DNA of 64,000 bases from Protonemura montana (lineage: Eukaryota > Arthropoda > Insecta > Plecoptera > Nemouridae): contig OX387611.1 of assembly GCA_947568835.1 (NCBI GenBank), positions 124,001 through 188,000 on the forward strand, read 5' to 3'. Below, piece by piece: positions 1 through 14,955 of this stretch (within the stretch, counting starts at the first letter, position 1; each line of letters begins with the position of its first letter). The translations under genes and the position numbers were made by a program. Under the pieces are notes generated by a model. It searched no databases. It worked only from the letters and a program-made list of their open reading frames with translations, and had not been told where the DNA came from.

Positions 1-723
1 TATCTCCCTGGTATACGTCAGCTCCCTTACTAGCCCAGCTGCTTTGGCAGTACATGTTATTTCATCTTTCCTATTTGTCTCTGTGGCTGATTGGAAACGT
101 CACTTCTCGATGAAAAAGTTCCACTCTTCATGCCTAAATTCAAATCCTGGAGGGTCAATGTTTTTTTTTATAAGTGGCGACTGGCATTGACCTTATATCC
201 GTTGCCAAGGGGTGAAATGGTTTTTGCGTCTGTACTATTGTGACTCTTTGAGGGTGATATGAAAGCGTTTTTTTTGTAAAATATTGATAATTATAATTAA
301 AATTTCCTGCCTAGGAAAATTGGAGCCATGTCTCACAGTTCGATTTTTATTTGATTCAAAACTTGCCTTTTACTCACCCGCAGCAGTTCGGTAATACTCT
401 TCATGCATGCCTATAAAAGTTATTGAAGAAATTGAGCCAAAACGCTGTTATTTACGTTCGTTTTACGTGAAATAGAAATAATTTTGCAAAAAGAGTGACA
501 GATGCATTCATTTATTTGGTTTTTTGACCACTGCAGGGTGAACGAATTCTTAAACTTATCTTTGTGGCAGTGCATTCAGGATATTCAAACGTCAAAGTCA
601 ACGTCAATGTCAAATACTTTTCAAAATCTCTAAAACTGAAGGGAAATAAATGACAAAACTGAAATATTGTTGGTGTCTTGGCTAGCAAGATTGGCTAGCC
701 AAGATTGTAAAAGGTATTTCACA
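1..723. other. AT-rich sequence without a recognised gene
   Basis: No exon, RNA gene or transposon protein could be recognised. The short frames are unremarkable. Near 590-615 there is a small cluster of AACGTCAA-like words. Confidence 0.5.
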
Positions 724-910
724 AGTTTCACTCTTTAAGAAATATTTCAAGAAATCGTACACGGAAATCTTTTGACAGCCAACTTCGTTTGTTTTCGAAA
801 TTGTCATCGTGGTCACTTTGGAATTCACAGAGTTTCCACAATGCAGTGACCCCGAGTGAAAAAAGCGGCAAATTTCAAACAAAATAAACGGGGGTACTGT
901 ATGGTATTTT
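724..910 (+). repeat. Dispersed ~185-bp repeat, left copy flanking the satellite block
   Basis: This stretch (from AGTTTCACTCTTTAAGAAAT to GGGGGTACTGTATGGTAT) recurs at 14952-15144 in the same orientation with scattered substitutions. The two copies bracket about 14 kb of satellite. It ends in a TACTGTATGGTATT-like tail, which resembles the 10-bp satellite next to the right copy. I do not recognise the family. The short minus-strand frames over both copies are probably incidental. Confidence 0.75.
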
Positions 911-956
911 ATTATGGTATAATAATTTGTGATACTATCAACCTGACACTTAAGGT

Positions 957-1693
957 TTCTTCTTTAAGAAACCACGTTTTTCAGGAAATTTGTATGAATA
1001 TTAGCATTAGTTAGTATCATAAGCATTATTTGTAGCATTTTGCATAAGATCTTCTTTAAGAAACCACGTTTTTCAGGAAATTTGTATGAATATTAGTATC
1101 ATAAGCATTATTTGTAACATTTTGCATAAGATCTTCTTTAAGAAACCACGTTTTTCAGGAAATTTGTATGAATATTACCATTAGTTAGCATCATAAGCAT
1201 TATTTGTAGCATTTTGCATAAGATCTTCTTTAAGAAACCACGTTTTTCAGGAAATTTGTATGAATATTAGTATCATAAGCATTATTTGTAACATTTTGCA
1301 TAAGATCTTCTTTAAGAAACCACGTTTTTCAGGAAATTTGTATGAATATTACCATTAGTTAGCATCATAAGCATTATTTGTAGCATTTTGCATAAGATCT
1401 TCTTTAAGAAACCACGTTTTTCAGGAAATTTGTATGAATATTAGTATCATAAGCATTATTTGTAACATTTTGCATAAGATCTTCTTTAAGAAACCACGTT
1501 TTTCAGGAAATTTGTATGAATATTACCATTAGTTAGCATCATAAGCATTATTTGTAGCATTTTGCATAAGATCTTCTTTAAGAAACCACGTTTTTCAGGA
1601 AATTTGTATGAATATTAGTATCATAAGCATTATTTGTAACATTTTGCATAAGATCTTCTTTAAGAAACCACGTTTTTCAGGAAATTTGTATGA
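957..1693. repeat. Satellite of alternating 92-bp and 82-bp units
   Basis: Units start with ATCTTCTTTAAGAAACCACG and alternate strictly between a 92-bp form (containing TTAGTTAGCATCATAAG and TTTGTAGCATT) and an 82-bp form lacking ten bases (TTTGTAACATT). Four dimers of 174 bp are visible, then a partial unit runs straight into the 42-bp satellite. Confidence 0.9.
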
Positions 1694-4600
1694 ATATACA
1701 CACACACACATCGTGTGACATGTGGTCACCGTGTGTAAACCTGACACATACATCGTGTGACATGTGCTCACCGTGTGTAAACATGACACATACATCGTGT
1801 GACATGTGGTCACCGTGTGTAAACCTGACACATACATCGTGTGACATGTGCTCACCGTGTGTAAACCTGACACATACATCGTGTGACATGTGCTCACCGT
1901 GTGTAAACCTGACACACACATCGTGTGACATGTGGTCACCGTGTGTAAACCTGACACATACATCGTGTGACATGTGCTCACCGTGTGTAAACCTGACACA
2001 TACATCGTGTGACATGTGGTCACCGTGTGTAAACCTGACACATACATCGTGTGACATGTGGTCACCGTGTGTAAACCTGACACATACATCGTGTGACATG
2101 TGGTCACCGTGTGTAAACCTGACACATACATCGTGTGACATGTGGTCACCGTGTGTAAACCTGACACACACATACATCGTGTGACATGTGGTCACCGTGT
2201 GTAAACCTGACACATACATCGTGTGACATGTGCTCACCGTGTGTAAACCTGACACATACATCGTGTGACATGTGGTCACCGTGTGTAAACCTGACACATA
2301 CATCGTGTGACATGTGCTCACCGTGTGTAAACCTGACACATACATCGTGTGACATGTGGTCACCGTGTGTAAACCTGACACATACATCGTGTGACATGTG
2401 CTCACCGTGTGTAAACCTGACACATACATCGTGTGACATGTGGTCACCGTGTGTAAACCTGACACATACATCGTGTGACATGTGGTCACCGTGTGTAAAC
2501 CTGACACATACATCGTGTGACATGTGCTCACCGTGTGTAAACCTGACACATACATCGTGTGACATGTGCTCACCGTGTGTAAACCTGACACATACATCGT
2601 GTGACATGTGGTCACCGTGTGTAAACCTGACACATACATCGTGTGACATGTGCTCACCGTGTGTAAACCTGACACATACATCGTGTGACATGTGCTCACC
2701 GTGTGTAAACCTGACACATACATCGTGTGACATGTGCTCACCGTGTGTAAACCTGACACATACATCGTGTGACATGTGCTCACCGTGTGTAAACCTGACA
2801 CATACATCGTGTGACATGTGCTCACCGTGTGTAAACCTGACACATACATCGTGTGACATGTGCTCACCGTGTGTAAACCTGACACATACATCGTGTGACA
2901 TGTGGTCACCGTGTGTAAACCTGACACATACATCGTGTGACATGTGGTCACCGTGTGTAAACCTGACACATACATCGTGTGACATGTGCTCACCGTGTGT
3001 AAACCTGACACATACATCGTGTGACATGTGCTCACCGTGTGTAAACCTGACACATACATCGTGTGACATGTGCTCACCGTGTGTAAACCTGACACATACA
3101 TCGTGTGACATGTGCTCACCGTGTGTAAACCTGACACATACATCGTGTGACATGTGGTCACCGTGTGTAAACCTGACACATACATCGTGTGACATGTGCT
3201 CACCGTGTGTAAACCTGACACATACATCGTGTGACATGTGCTCACCGTGTGTAAACCTGACACATACATCGTGTGACATGTGCTCACCGTGTGTAAACCT
3301 GACACATACATCGTGTGACATGTGGTCACCGTGTGTAAACCTGACACATACATCGTGTGACATGTGCTCACCGTGTGTAAACCTGACACATACATCGTGT
3401 GACATGTGCTCACCGTGTGTAAACCTGACACATACATCGTGTGACATGTGCTCACCGTGTGTAAACCTGACACACACATCGTGTGACATGTGGTCACCGT
3501 GTGTAAACCTGACACATACATCGTGTGACATGTGCTCACCGTGTGTAAACCTGACACATACATCGTGTGACATGTGGTCACCGTGTGTAAACCTGACACA
3601 TACATCGTGTGACATGTGCTCACCGTGTGTAAACCTGACACATACATACATCGTGTGACATGTGGTCACCGTGTGTAAACCTGACACACACATCGTGTGA
3701 CATGTGCTCACCGTGTGTAAACCTGACACATACATCGTGTGACATGTGCTCACCGTGTGTAAACCTGACACATACATCGTGTGACATGTGGTCACCGTGT
3801 GTAAACCTGACACATACATCGTGTGACATGTGGTCACCGTGTGTAAACCTGACACACACATCGTGTGACATGTGGTCACCGTGTGTAAACCTGACACATA
3901 CATCGTGTGACATGTGGTCACCGTGTGTAAACCTGACACATACATCGTGTGACATGTGGTCACCGTGTGTAAACCTGACACATACATCGTGTGACATGTG
4001 CTCACCGTGTGTAAACCTGACACATACATCGTGTGACATGTGCTCACCGTGTGTAAACCTGACACACACATCGTGTGACATGTGGTCACCGTGTGTAAAC
4101 CTGACACATACATCGTGTGACATGTGCTCACCGTGTGTAAACCTGACACATACATCGTGTGACATGTGCTCACCGTGTGTAAACCTGACACATACATCGT
4201 GTGACATGTGGTCACCGTGTGTAAACCTGACACATACATCGTGTGACATGTGCTCACCGTGTGTAAACCTGACACATACATACATCGTGTGACATGTGGT
4301 CACCGTGTGTAAACCTGACACACACATCGTGTGACATGTGCTCACCGTGTGTAAACCTGACACATACATCGTGTGACATGTGCTCACCGTGTGTAAACCT
4401 GACACATACATCGTGTGACATGTGGTCACCGTGTGTAAACCTGACACATACATCGTGTGACATGTGGTCACCGTGTGTAAACCTGACACACACATCGTGT
4501 GACATGTGGTCACCGTGTGTAAACCTGACACATACATCGTGTGACATGTGGTCACCGTGTGTAAACCTGACACATACATCGTGTGACATGTGGTCACCGT

Positions 4601-7600
4601 GTGTAAACCTGACACATACATCGTGTGACATGTGCTCACCGTGTGTAAACCTGACACATACATCGTGTGACATGTGCTCACCGTGTGTAAACCTGACACA
4701 CACATCGTGTGACATGTGGTCACCGTGTGTAAACCTGACACATACATCGTGTGACATGTGCTCACCGTGTGTAAACCTGACACATACATCGTGTGACATG
4801 TGCTCACCGTGTGTAAACCTGACACATACATCGTGTGACATGTGGTCACCGTGTGTAAACCTGACACATACATCGTGTGACATGTGGTCACCGTGTGTAA
4901 ACCTGACACATACATACATCGTGTGACATGTGGTCACCGTGTGTAAACCTGACACACACATACATCGTGTGACATGTGCTCACCGTGTGTAAACCTGACA
5001 CATACATCGTGTGACATGTGCTCACCGTGTGTAAACCTGACACATACATCGTGTGACATGTGGTCACCGTGTGTAAACCTGACACATACATCGTGTGACA
5101 TGTGGTCACCGTGTGTAAACCTGACACATACATCGTGTGACATGTGGTCACCGTGTGTAAACCTGACACACACATCGTGTGACATGTGCTCACCGTGTGT
5201 AAACCTGACACATACATCGTGTGACATGTGCTCACCGTGTGTAAACCTGACACATACATCGTGTGACATGTGCTCACCGTGTGTAAACCTGACACATACA
5301 TCGTGTGACATGTGCTCACCGTGTGTAAACCTGACACATACATCGTGTGACATGTGGTCACCGTGTGTAAACCTGACAAATACATCGTGTGACATGTGCT
5401 CACCGTGTGTAAACCTGACACATACATCGTGTGACATGTGCTCACCGTGTGTAAACCTGACACATACATCGTGTGACATGTGGTCACCGTGTGTAAACCT
5501 GACAAATACATCGTGTGACATGTGCTCACCGTGTGTAAACCTGACACATACATCGTGTGACATGTGCTCACCGTGTGTAAACCTGACACATACATCGTGT
5601 GACATGTGGTCACCGTGTGTAAACCTGACACATACATCGTGTGACATGTGCTCACCGTGTGTAAACCTGACACATACATCGTGTGACATGTGGTCACCGT
5701 GTGTAAACCTGACACATACATCGTGTGACATGTGGTCACCGTGTGTAAACCTGACACATACATCGTGTGACATGTGCTCACCGTGTGTAAACCTGACACA
5801 TACATCGTGTGACATGTGCTCACCGTGTGTAAACCTGACACATACATCGTGTGACATGTGGTCACCGTGTGTAAACCTGACACACACATCGTGTGACATG
5901 TGGTCACCGTGTGTAAACCTGACACATACATCGTGTGACATGTGGTCACCGTGTGTAAACCTGACACATACATCGTGTGACATGTGCTCACCGTGTGTAA
6001 ACCTGACACACACATCGTGTGACATGTGCTCACCGTGTGTAAACCTGACACATACATCGTGTGACATGTGGTCACCGTGTGTAAACCTGACACATACATC
6101 GTGTGACATGTGGTCACCGTGTGTAAACCTGACACATACATCGTGTGACATGTGCTCACCGTGTGTAAACCTGACACATACATCGTGTGACATGTGCTCA
6201 CCGTGTGTAAACCTGACACATACATCGTGTGACATGTGCTCACCGTGTGTAAACCTGACACATACATCGTGTGACATGTGGTCACCGTGTGTAAACCTGA
6301 CACATACATCGTGTGACATGTGCTCACCGTGTGTAAACCTGACACATACATCGTGTGACATGTGCTCACCGTGTGTAAACCTGACACATACATCGTGTGA
6401 CATGTGCTCACCGTGTGTAAACCTGACACATACATCGTGTGACATGTGGTCACCGTGTGTAAACCTGACACATACATCGTGTGACATGTGCTCACCGTGT
6501 GTAAACCTGACACATACATCGTGTGACATGTGGTCACCGTGTGTAAACCTGACACACACATACATCGTGTGACATGTGCTCACCGTGTGTAAACCTGACA
6601 GATACATCGTGTGACATGTGCTCACCGTGTGTAAACCTGACACATACATCGTGTGACATGTGGTCACCGTGTGTAAACCTGACACACACATACATCGTGT
6701 GACATGTGCTCACCGTGTGTAAACCTGACAGATACATCGTGTGACATGTGCTCACCGTGTGTAAACCTGACACATACATCGTGTGACATGTGGTCACCGT
6801 GTGTAAACCTGACACATACATCGTGTGACATGTGCTCACCGTGTGTAAACCTGACACATACATCGTGTGACATGTGGTCACCGTGTGTAAACCTGACACA
6901 TACATCGTGTGACATGTGGTCACCGTGTGTAAACCTGACACATACATCGTGTGACATGTGGTCACCGTGTGTAAACCTGACACATACATCGTGTGACATG
7001 TGCTCACCGTGTGTAAACCTGACAGATACATCGTGTGACATGTGCTCACCGTGTGTAAACCTGACACATACATCGTGTGACATGTGCTCACCGTGTGTAA
7101 ACCTGACACATACATCGTGTGACATGTGGTCACCGTGTGTAAACCTGACACATACATCGTGTGACATGTGCTCACCGTGTGTAAACCTGACACATACATC
7201 GTGTGACATGTGGTCACCGTGTGTAAACCTGACACATACATCGTGTGACATGTGCTCACCGTGTGTAAACCTGACACATACATCGTGTGACATGTGCTCA
7301 CCGTGTGTAAACCTGACACATACATCGTGTGACATGTGGTCACCGTGTGTAAACCTGACACACACATACATCGTGTGACATGTGCTCACCGTGTGTAAAC
7401 CTGACAGATACATCGTGTGACATGTGGTCACCGTGTGTAAACCTGACACATACATCGTGTGACATGTGCTCACCGTGTGTAAACCTGACACACACATCGT
7501 GTGACATGTGGTCACCGTGTGTAAACCTGACACATACATCGTGTGACATGTGGTCACCGTGTGTAAACCTGACACACACATCGTGTGACATGTGCTCACC

Positions 7601-10600
7601 GTGTGTAAACCTGACACATACATCGTGTGACATGTGCTCACCGTGTGTAAACCTGACACATACATCGTGTGACATGTGGTCACCGTGTGTAAACCTGACA
7701 CATACATCGTGTGACATGTGGTCACCGTGTGTAAACCTGACACATACATCGTGTGACATGTGGTCACCGTGTGTAAACCTGACACATACATCGTGTGACA
7801 TGTGCTCACCGTGTGTAAACCTGACACATACATCGTGTGACATGTGGTCACCGTGTGTAAACCTGACACATACATCGTGTGACATGTGGTCACCGTGTGT
7901 AAACCTGACACATACATCGTGTGACATGTGGTCACCGTGTGTAAACCTGACACACACATCGTGTGACATGTGGTCACCGTGTGTAAACCTGACACATACA
8001 TCGTGTGACATGTGCTCACCGTGTGTAAACCTGACACATACATCGTGTGACATGTGGTCACCGTGTGTAAACCTGACACACACATCGTGTGACATGTGGT
8101 CACCGTGTGTAAACCTGACACATACATCGTGTGACATGTGCTCACCGTGTGTAAACCTGACACATACATCGTGTGACATGTGCTCACCGTGTGTAAACCT
8201 GACACATACATCGTGTGACATGTGGTCACCGTGTGTAAACCTGACACATACATCGTGTGACATGTGCTCACCGTGTGTAAACCTGACACACACATCGTGT
8301 GACATGTGCTCACCGTGTGTAAACCTGACACATACATCGTGTGACATGTGCTCACCGTGTGTAAACCTGACACATACATCGTGTGACATGTGCTCACCGT
8401 GTGTAAACCTGACACATACATCGTGTGACATGTGGTCACCGTGTGTAAACCTGACACATACATCGTGTGACATGTGGTCACCGTGTGTAAACCTGACACA
8501 TACATCGTGTGACATGTGGTCACCGTGTGTAAACCTGACACATACATCGTGTGACATGTGCTCACCGTGTGTAAACCTGACACATACATCGTGTGACATG
8601 TGCTCACCGTGTGTAAACCTGACACACACATCGTGTGACATGTGCTCACCGTGTGTAAACCTGACACATACATCGTGTGACATGTGCTCACCGTGTGTAA
8701 ACCTGACACATACATCGTGTGACATGTGGTCACCGTGTGTAAACCTGACACATACATCGTGTGACATGTGGTCACCGTGTGTAAACCTGACACATACATC
8801 GTGTGACATGTGGTCACCGTGTGTAAACCTGACACATACATCGTGTGACATGTGCTCACCGTGTGTAAACCTGACACATACATCGTGTGACATGTGGTCA
8901 CCGTGTGTAAACCTGACACATACATCGTGTGACATGTGGTCACCGTGTGTAAACCTGACACATACATCGTGTGACATGTGGTCACCGTGTGTAAACCTGA
9001 CACATACATCGTGTGACATGTGCTCACCGTGTGTAAACCTGACACATACATCGTGTGACATGTGCTCACCGTGTGTAAACCTGACACACACATCGTGTGA
9101 CATGTGGTCACCGTGTGTAAACCTGACACATACATCGTGTGACATGTGGTCACCGTGTGTAAACCTGACACATACATCGTGTGACATGTGGTCACCGTGT
9201 GTAAACCTGACACATACATCGTGTGACATGTGGTCACCGTGTGTAAACCTGACACATACATCGTGTGACATGTGGTCACCGTGTGTAAACCTGACACACA
9301 CATCGTGTGACATGTGCTCACCGTGTGTAAACCTGACACATACATCGTGTGACATGTGCTCACCGTGTGTAAACCTGACACACATACATCGTGTGACATG
9401 TGGTCACCGTGTGTAAACCTGACACACACATCGTGTGACATGTGCTCACCGTGTGTAAACCTGACACATACATCGTGTGACATGTGGTCACCGTGTGTAA
9501 ACCTGACACATACATCGTGTGACATGTGGTCACCGTGTGTAAACCTGACACATACATCGTGTGACATGTGGTCACCGTGTGTAAACCTGACACATACATC
9601 GTGTGACATGTGCTCACCGTGTGTAAACCTGACACATACATCGTGTGACATGTGCTCACCGTGTGTAAACCTGACACATACATCGTGTGACATGTGCTCA
9701 CCGTGTGTAAACCTGACACATACATCGTGTGACATGTGGTCACCGTGTGTAAACCTGACACATACATCGTGTGACATGTGGTCACCGTGTGTAAACCTGA
9801 CACACACATCGTGTGACATGTGCTCACCGTGTGTAAACCTGACACACACATCGTGTGACATGTGGTCACCGTGTGTAAACCTGACACATACATCGTGTGA
9901 CATGTGGTCACCGTGTGTAAACCTGACACATACATCGTGTGACATGTGCTCACCGTGTGTAAACCTGACACATACATCGTGTGACATGTGCTCACCGTGT
10001 GTAAACCTGACACATACATCGTGTGACATGTGCTCACCGTGTGTAAACCTGACACATACATCGTGTGACATGTGGTCACCGTGTGTAAACCTGACACATA
10101 CATCGTGTGACATGTGCTCACCGTGTGTAAACCTGACACATACATCGTGTGACATGTGCTCACCGTGTGTAAACCTGACACATACATCGTGTGACATGTG
10201 CTCACCGTGTGTAAACCTGACACATACATCGTGTGACATGTGGTCACCGTGTGTAAACCTGACACACACATCGTGTGACATGTGGTCACCGTGTGTAAAC
10301 CTGACACATACATCGTGTGACATGTGCTCACCGTGTGTAAACCTGACACATACATCGTGTGACATGTGCTCACCGTGTGTAAACCTGACACATACATCGT
10401 GTGACATGTGGTCACCGTGTGTAAACCTGACACATACATCGTGTGACATGTGGTCACCGTGTGTAAACCTGACACATACATCGTGTGACATGTGGTCACC
10501 GTGTGTAAACCTGACACACACATCGTGTGACATGTGGTCACCGTGTGTAAACCTGACACATACATCGTGTGACATGTGGTCACCGTGTGTAAACCTGACA

Positions 10601-13022
10601 CATACATCGTGTGACATGTGCTCACCGTGTGTAAACCTGACACACACATCGTGTGACATGTGCTCACCGTGTGTAAACCTGACACATACATCGTGTGACA
10701 TGTGCTCACCGTGTGTAAACCTGACACATACATCGTGTGACATGTGGTCACCGTGTGTAAACCTGACACATACATCGTGTGACATGTGGTCACCGTGTGT
10801 AAACCTGACACATACATCGTGTGACATGTGCTCACCGTGTGTAAACCTGACACACACATCGTGTGACATGTGCTCACCGTGTGTAAACCTGACACATACA
10901 TCGTGTGACATGTGCTCACCGTGTGTAAACCTGACACATACATCGTGTGACATGTGCTCACCGTGTGTAAACCTGACACATACATCGTGTGACATGTGCT
11001 CACCGTGTGTAAACCTGACACATACATCGTGTGACATGTGCTCACCGTGTGTAAACCTGACACATACATCGTGTGACATGTGCTCACCGTGTGTAAACCT
11101 GACACATACATCGTGTGACATGTGGTCACCGTGTGTAAACCTGACACACACATACATCGTGTGACATGTGCTCACCGTGTGTAAACCTGACACATACATC
11201 GTGTGACATGTGGTCACCGTGTGTAAACCTGACACATACATCGTGTGACATGTGCTCACCGTGTGTAAACCTGACACACACATCGTGTGACATGTGGTCA
11301 CCGTGTGTAAACCTGACACATACATCGTGTGACATGTGCTCACCGTGTGTAAACCTGACACATACATCGTGTGACATGTGGTCACCGTGTGTAAACCTGA
11401 CACATACATCGTGTGACATGTGGTCACCGTGTGTAAACCTGACACACACATCGTGTGACATGTGGTCACCGTGTGTAAACCTGACACATACATCGTGTGA
11501 CATGTGGTCACCGTGTGTAAACCTGACACATACATCGTGTGACATGTGGTCACCGTGTGTAAACCTGACACATACATCGTGTGACATGTGCTCACCGTGT
11601 GTAAACCTGACACATACATCGTGTGACATGTGCTCACCGTGTGTAAACCTGACACATACATCGTGTGACATGTGCTCACCGTGTGTAAACCTGACACATA
11701 CATCGTGTGACATGTGGTCACCGTGTGTAAACCTGACACATACATCGTGTGACATGTGGTCACCGTGTGTAAACCTGACACATACATCGTGTGACATGTG
11801 GTCACCGTGTGTAAACCTGACACATACATCGTGTGACATGTGCTCACCGTGTGTAAACCTGACACACATACATCGTGTGACATGTGGTCACCGTGTGTAA
11901 ACCTGACACATACATCGTGTGACATGTGCTCACCGTGTGTAAACCTGACACATACATCGTGTGACATGTGGTCACCGTGTGTAAACCTGACACATACATC
12001 GTGTGACATGTGGTCACCGTGTGTAAACCTGACACATACATCGTGTGACATGTGCTCACCGTGTGTAAACCTGACACATACATCGTGTGACATGTGCTCA
12101 CCGTGTGTAAACCTGACACATACATCGTGTGACATGTGGTCACCGTGTGTAAACCTGACACATACATCGTGTGACATGTGCTCACCGTGTGTAAACCTGA
12201 CACACACATCGTGTGACATGTGGTCACCGTGTGTAAACCTGACACATACATCGTGTGACATGTGGTCACCGTGTGTAAACCTGACACATACATCGTGTGA
12301 CATGTGCTCACCGTGTGTAAACCTGACACACACATCGTGTGACATGTGCTCACCGTGTGTAAACCTGACACATACATCGTGTGACATGTGCTCACCGTGT
12401 GTAAACCTGACACATACATCGTGTGACATGTGGTCACCGTGTGTAAACCTGACACATACATCGTGTGACATGTGGTCACCGTGTGTAAACCTGACACATA
12501 CATCGTGTGACATGTGGTCACCGTGTGTAAACCTGACACATACATCGTGTGACATGTGGTCACCGTGTGTAAACCTGACACATACATCGTGTGACATGTG
12601 GTCACCGTGTGTAAACCTGACACATACATCGTGTGACATGTGCTCACCGTGTGTAAACCTGACACATACATCGTGTGACATGTGCTCACCGTGTGTAAAC
12701 CTGACACACACATCGTGTGACATGTGGTCACCGTGTGTAAACCTGACACATACATCGTGTGACATGTGGTCACCGTGTGTAAACCTGACACATACATCGT
12801 GTGACATGTGGTCACCGTGTGTAAACCTGACACATACATCGTGTGACATGTGGTCACCGTGTGTAAACCTGACACATACATCGTGTGACATGTGCTCACC
12901 GTGTGTAAACCTGACACATACATCGTGTGACATGTGCTCACCGTGTGTAAACCTGACACATACATCGTGTGACATGTGGTCACCGTGTGTAAACCTGACA
13001 CACACATACATCGTGTGACATG
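1694..13022. repeat. 42-bp satellite array, about 270 copies
   Basis: The unit reads CATCGTGTGACATGTGGTCA followed by a second half with CCGTGTGTAAACCTGACA and CATA. Variation is nearly confined to two places: G or C in GTGGTCACC/GTGCTCACC, and CATA versus CACA at the unit junction, with occasional 2-6 bp CA/TA insertions. Because 42 is 14 codons, one plus and two minus frames stay open over hundreds of codons, giving apparent proteins up to 2,150 residues. I regard those as artefacts: every unit supplies its own ATG, there is no codon-like substitution pattern, and frames change at the junction insertions. Confidence 0.97.
3650..4920. repeat. Tandem 634-bp higher-order duplication inside the 42-bp satellite
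   Basis: Two consecutive blocks of fifteen 42-bp units plus a 4-bp CATA insertion show the same order of G/C unit variants, with one difference in the last unit. The markers are CATACATACATCG junctions near 3640, 4274 and 4908. Confidence 0.8.
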
Positions 13023-13118
13023 GACCTGTTTGACTAGGTAACCCCCGTGTGTTACGTTTATAGTTAGAATCGAAACTGTTCTTGTTGTCTTGGAAAGCAA
13101 GATGAAAAAGAGCCAACT

Positions 13119-14955
13119 ATTTCATCTCGATATTGTATGGTATTGTATGAAATTGAATGGTATTCTTTGGGATTCTTTATTATTTAATGGTATTCTATAA
13201 TATTCATTATTATTAAATGGTATTCTATGGTATTGTATGATATTGAATGGTATTCTATGGTATTCTATGGTATTGTATGAAATTGAATGGTATTCTTTGG
13301 GATTCTTTATTATTTAATGGTATTCTATGGTATTATTTATTATTGAATGGTATTCTATGGTATTCTATGGTATTGTATGATATTGAATGGTATTCTATGG
13401 TATTGTATGAAATTGAATGGTATTCTATGGTATTGTATGAAATTGAATGGTATTCTATGGTATTGTATGAAATTGAATGGTATTCTATGGTATTCTATGG
13501 TATTCTATGGTATTGTATGAAATTGAATGGTATTGTATGAAATTGAATGGTATTGTATGAAATTGAATGGTATTCTATGGTATTGTATGAAATTGAATGG
13601 TATTCTATAATATTGTATGAAATTGAATGGTATTCTATGGTATTGTATGAAATTGAATAGTATTCTTTAAGATTCTTTATTATTAAATCGTATTCTTTGG
13701 GATCCTTTATTATTTAATGGTATTCTATGGTATTCTATGGTATTGTATGTTTTTCTTTGGTATTCTATGGTAATATAAGGTATTGTTTGGTATTATATGG
13801 AAGTGTTTGGTATTGTATGGTATTCTATGGTATTGTATGGTATTTTTGATGGCATTATATGGTATTGTATTGTTTTCTTTGGTATTGTATGGTAATATAA
13901 GGTATTGTTTGGTATCATATGGAAGTGTTTGGTATTGTATGGTATTCTATGGTATTGTATGGTATTATATGGAAGTGTTTGGTATTCTATGGGATTCTTT
14001 ATTATTTAATGGTATTCTATGGTATTCTATGGTATTGTATGGTATATTTGATGGCATTATATGGTATTGTATGTTTTCTTTGGTATTCTATGGTAATATA
14101 AGGTATTGTTTGGTATTATATGGAAGTGTTTGGTATTGCATGGTAATATAAGGTATTCTATGGTATTGTATGGTATTGAATGGTATTCTTTGGGATTCTT
14201 TATTATTTAATGGTATTGTATGGTATTCTATGGTATTTTATGGTATATTTGATGGCATTATATGGTATTGTATGGTTTTCTTTGGTATTCTATGGTAATA
14301 TAAGGTATTGTTTGGTATTATATGGAAGTGTTTGGTATTGTATGGTATTGTATGGTATATTTGATGGCATTATATGGTATTGTATGGTTTTCTTTGGTAT
14401 TCTATGGTAATATAAGGTATTGTTTGGTATTATATGGAACTGTTTGGTATTGTATGGTATTCTATGGTATTGTATGGTATATTTGATGGCATTATATGGT
14501 ATTGTATGGTTTTCTTTGGTATTCTATGGTAATATAAGGTATTGTTTGGTATTATATGGAAGTGTTTGGTATTGCATGGTATTCTTTGGTATTCTTTGGG
14601 TTTTTTTGGTGTTGTATAGTTCTTTATGCTATTGTATGGTTATCTATGGTATTGTTAGGTATTCAATGGTATACGAAGGTTTTGTATGGTACTGTTTGGT
14701 ATTGTTTGAAAGTATCTGGTATTTTATGGTATTTTATGGTTTTCTATGGTTTTCTATGGTATTCAATGGGTTTCTATGGTATTTTTTGGTATGTTATGGT
14801 GTTGTATGGAATTGTATGGTATTCTATGGCTTTGTATGGTATTTCATGGTATTTTTTTGCTTTCTATGGTATTTTATGGGTTTTTTATGGTATTGCATGG
14901 CATTTTATTATATTATATAGGTTTCTTTGTTATATTATAGTATTGTATGGTTAGT
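13119..14955. repeat. 10-bp satellite (TATTCTATGG-like)
   Basis: The stretch is a degenerate array of ten-base words such as TATTCTATGG, TATTGTATGG and AATTGAATGG. From about 13,790 it adopts a longer-range pattern with recurring GGAAGTGTTTGG and TTTGATGGCATTATATGG blocks. Frames in it encode only Tyr/Gly/Ile/Phe/Met/Trp-rich repeats and are not genes. Confidence 0.93.

Noticed and set aside
6664..13116. 2,150-codon minus-strand ORF
   Set aside because: It is the 42-bp satellite read through; units are 14 codons long and variants are not codon-like.
13247..14954. Tyr/Gly/Met-rich plus-strand ORFs
   Set aside because: Products of the 10-bp satellite.
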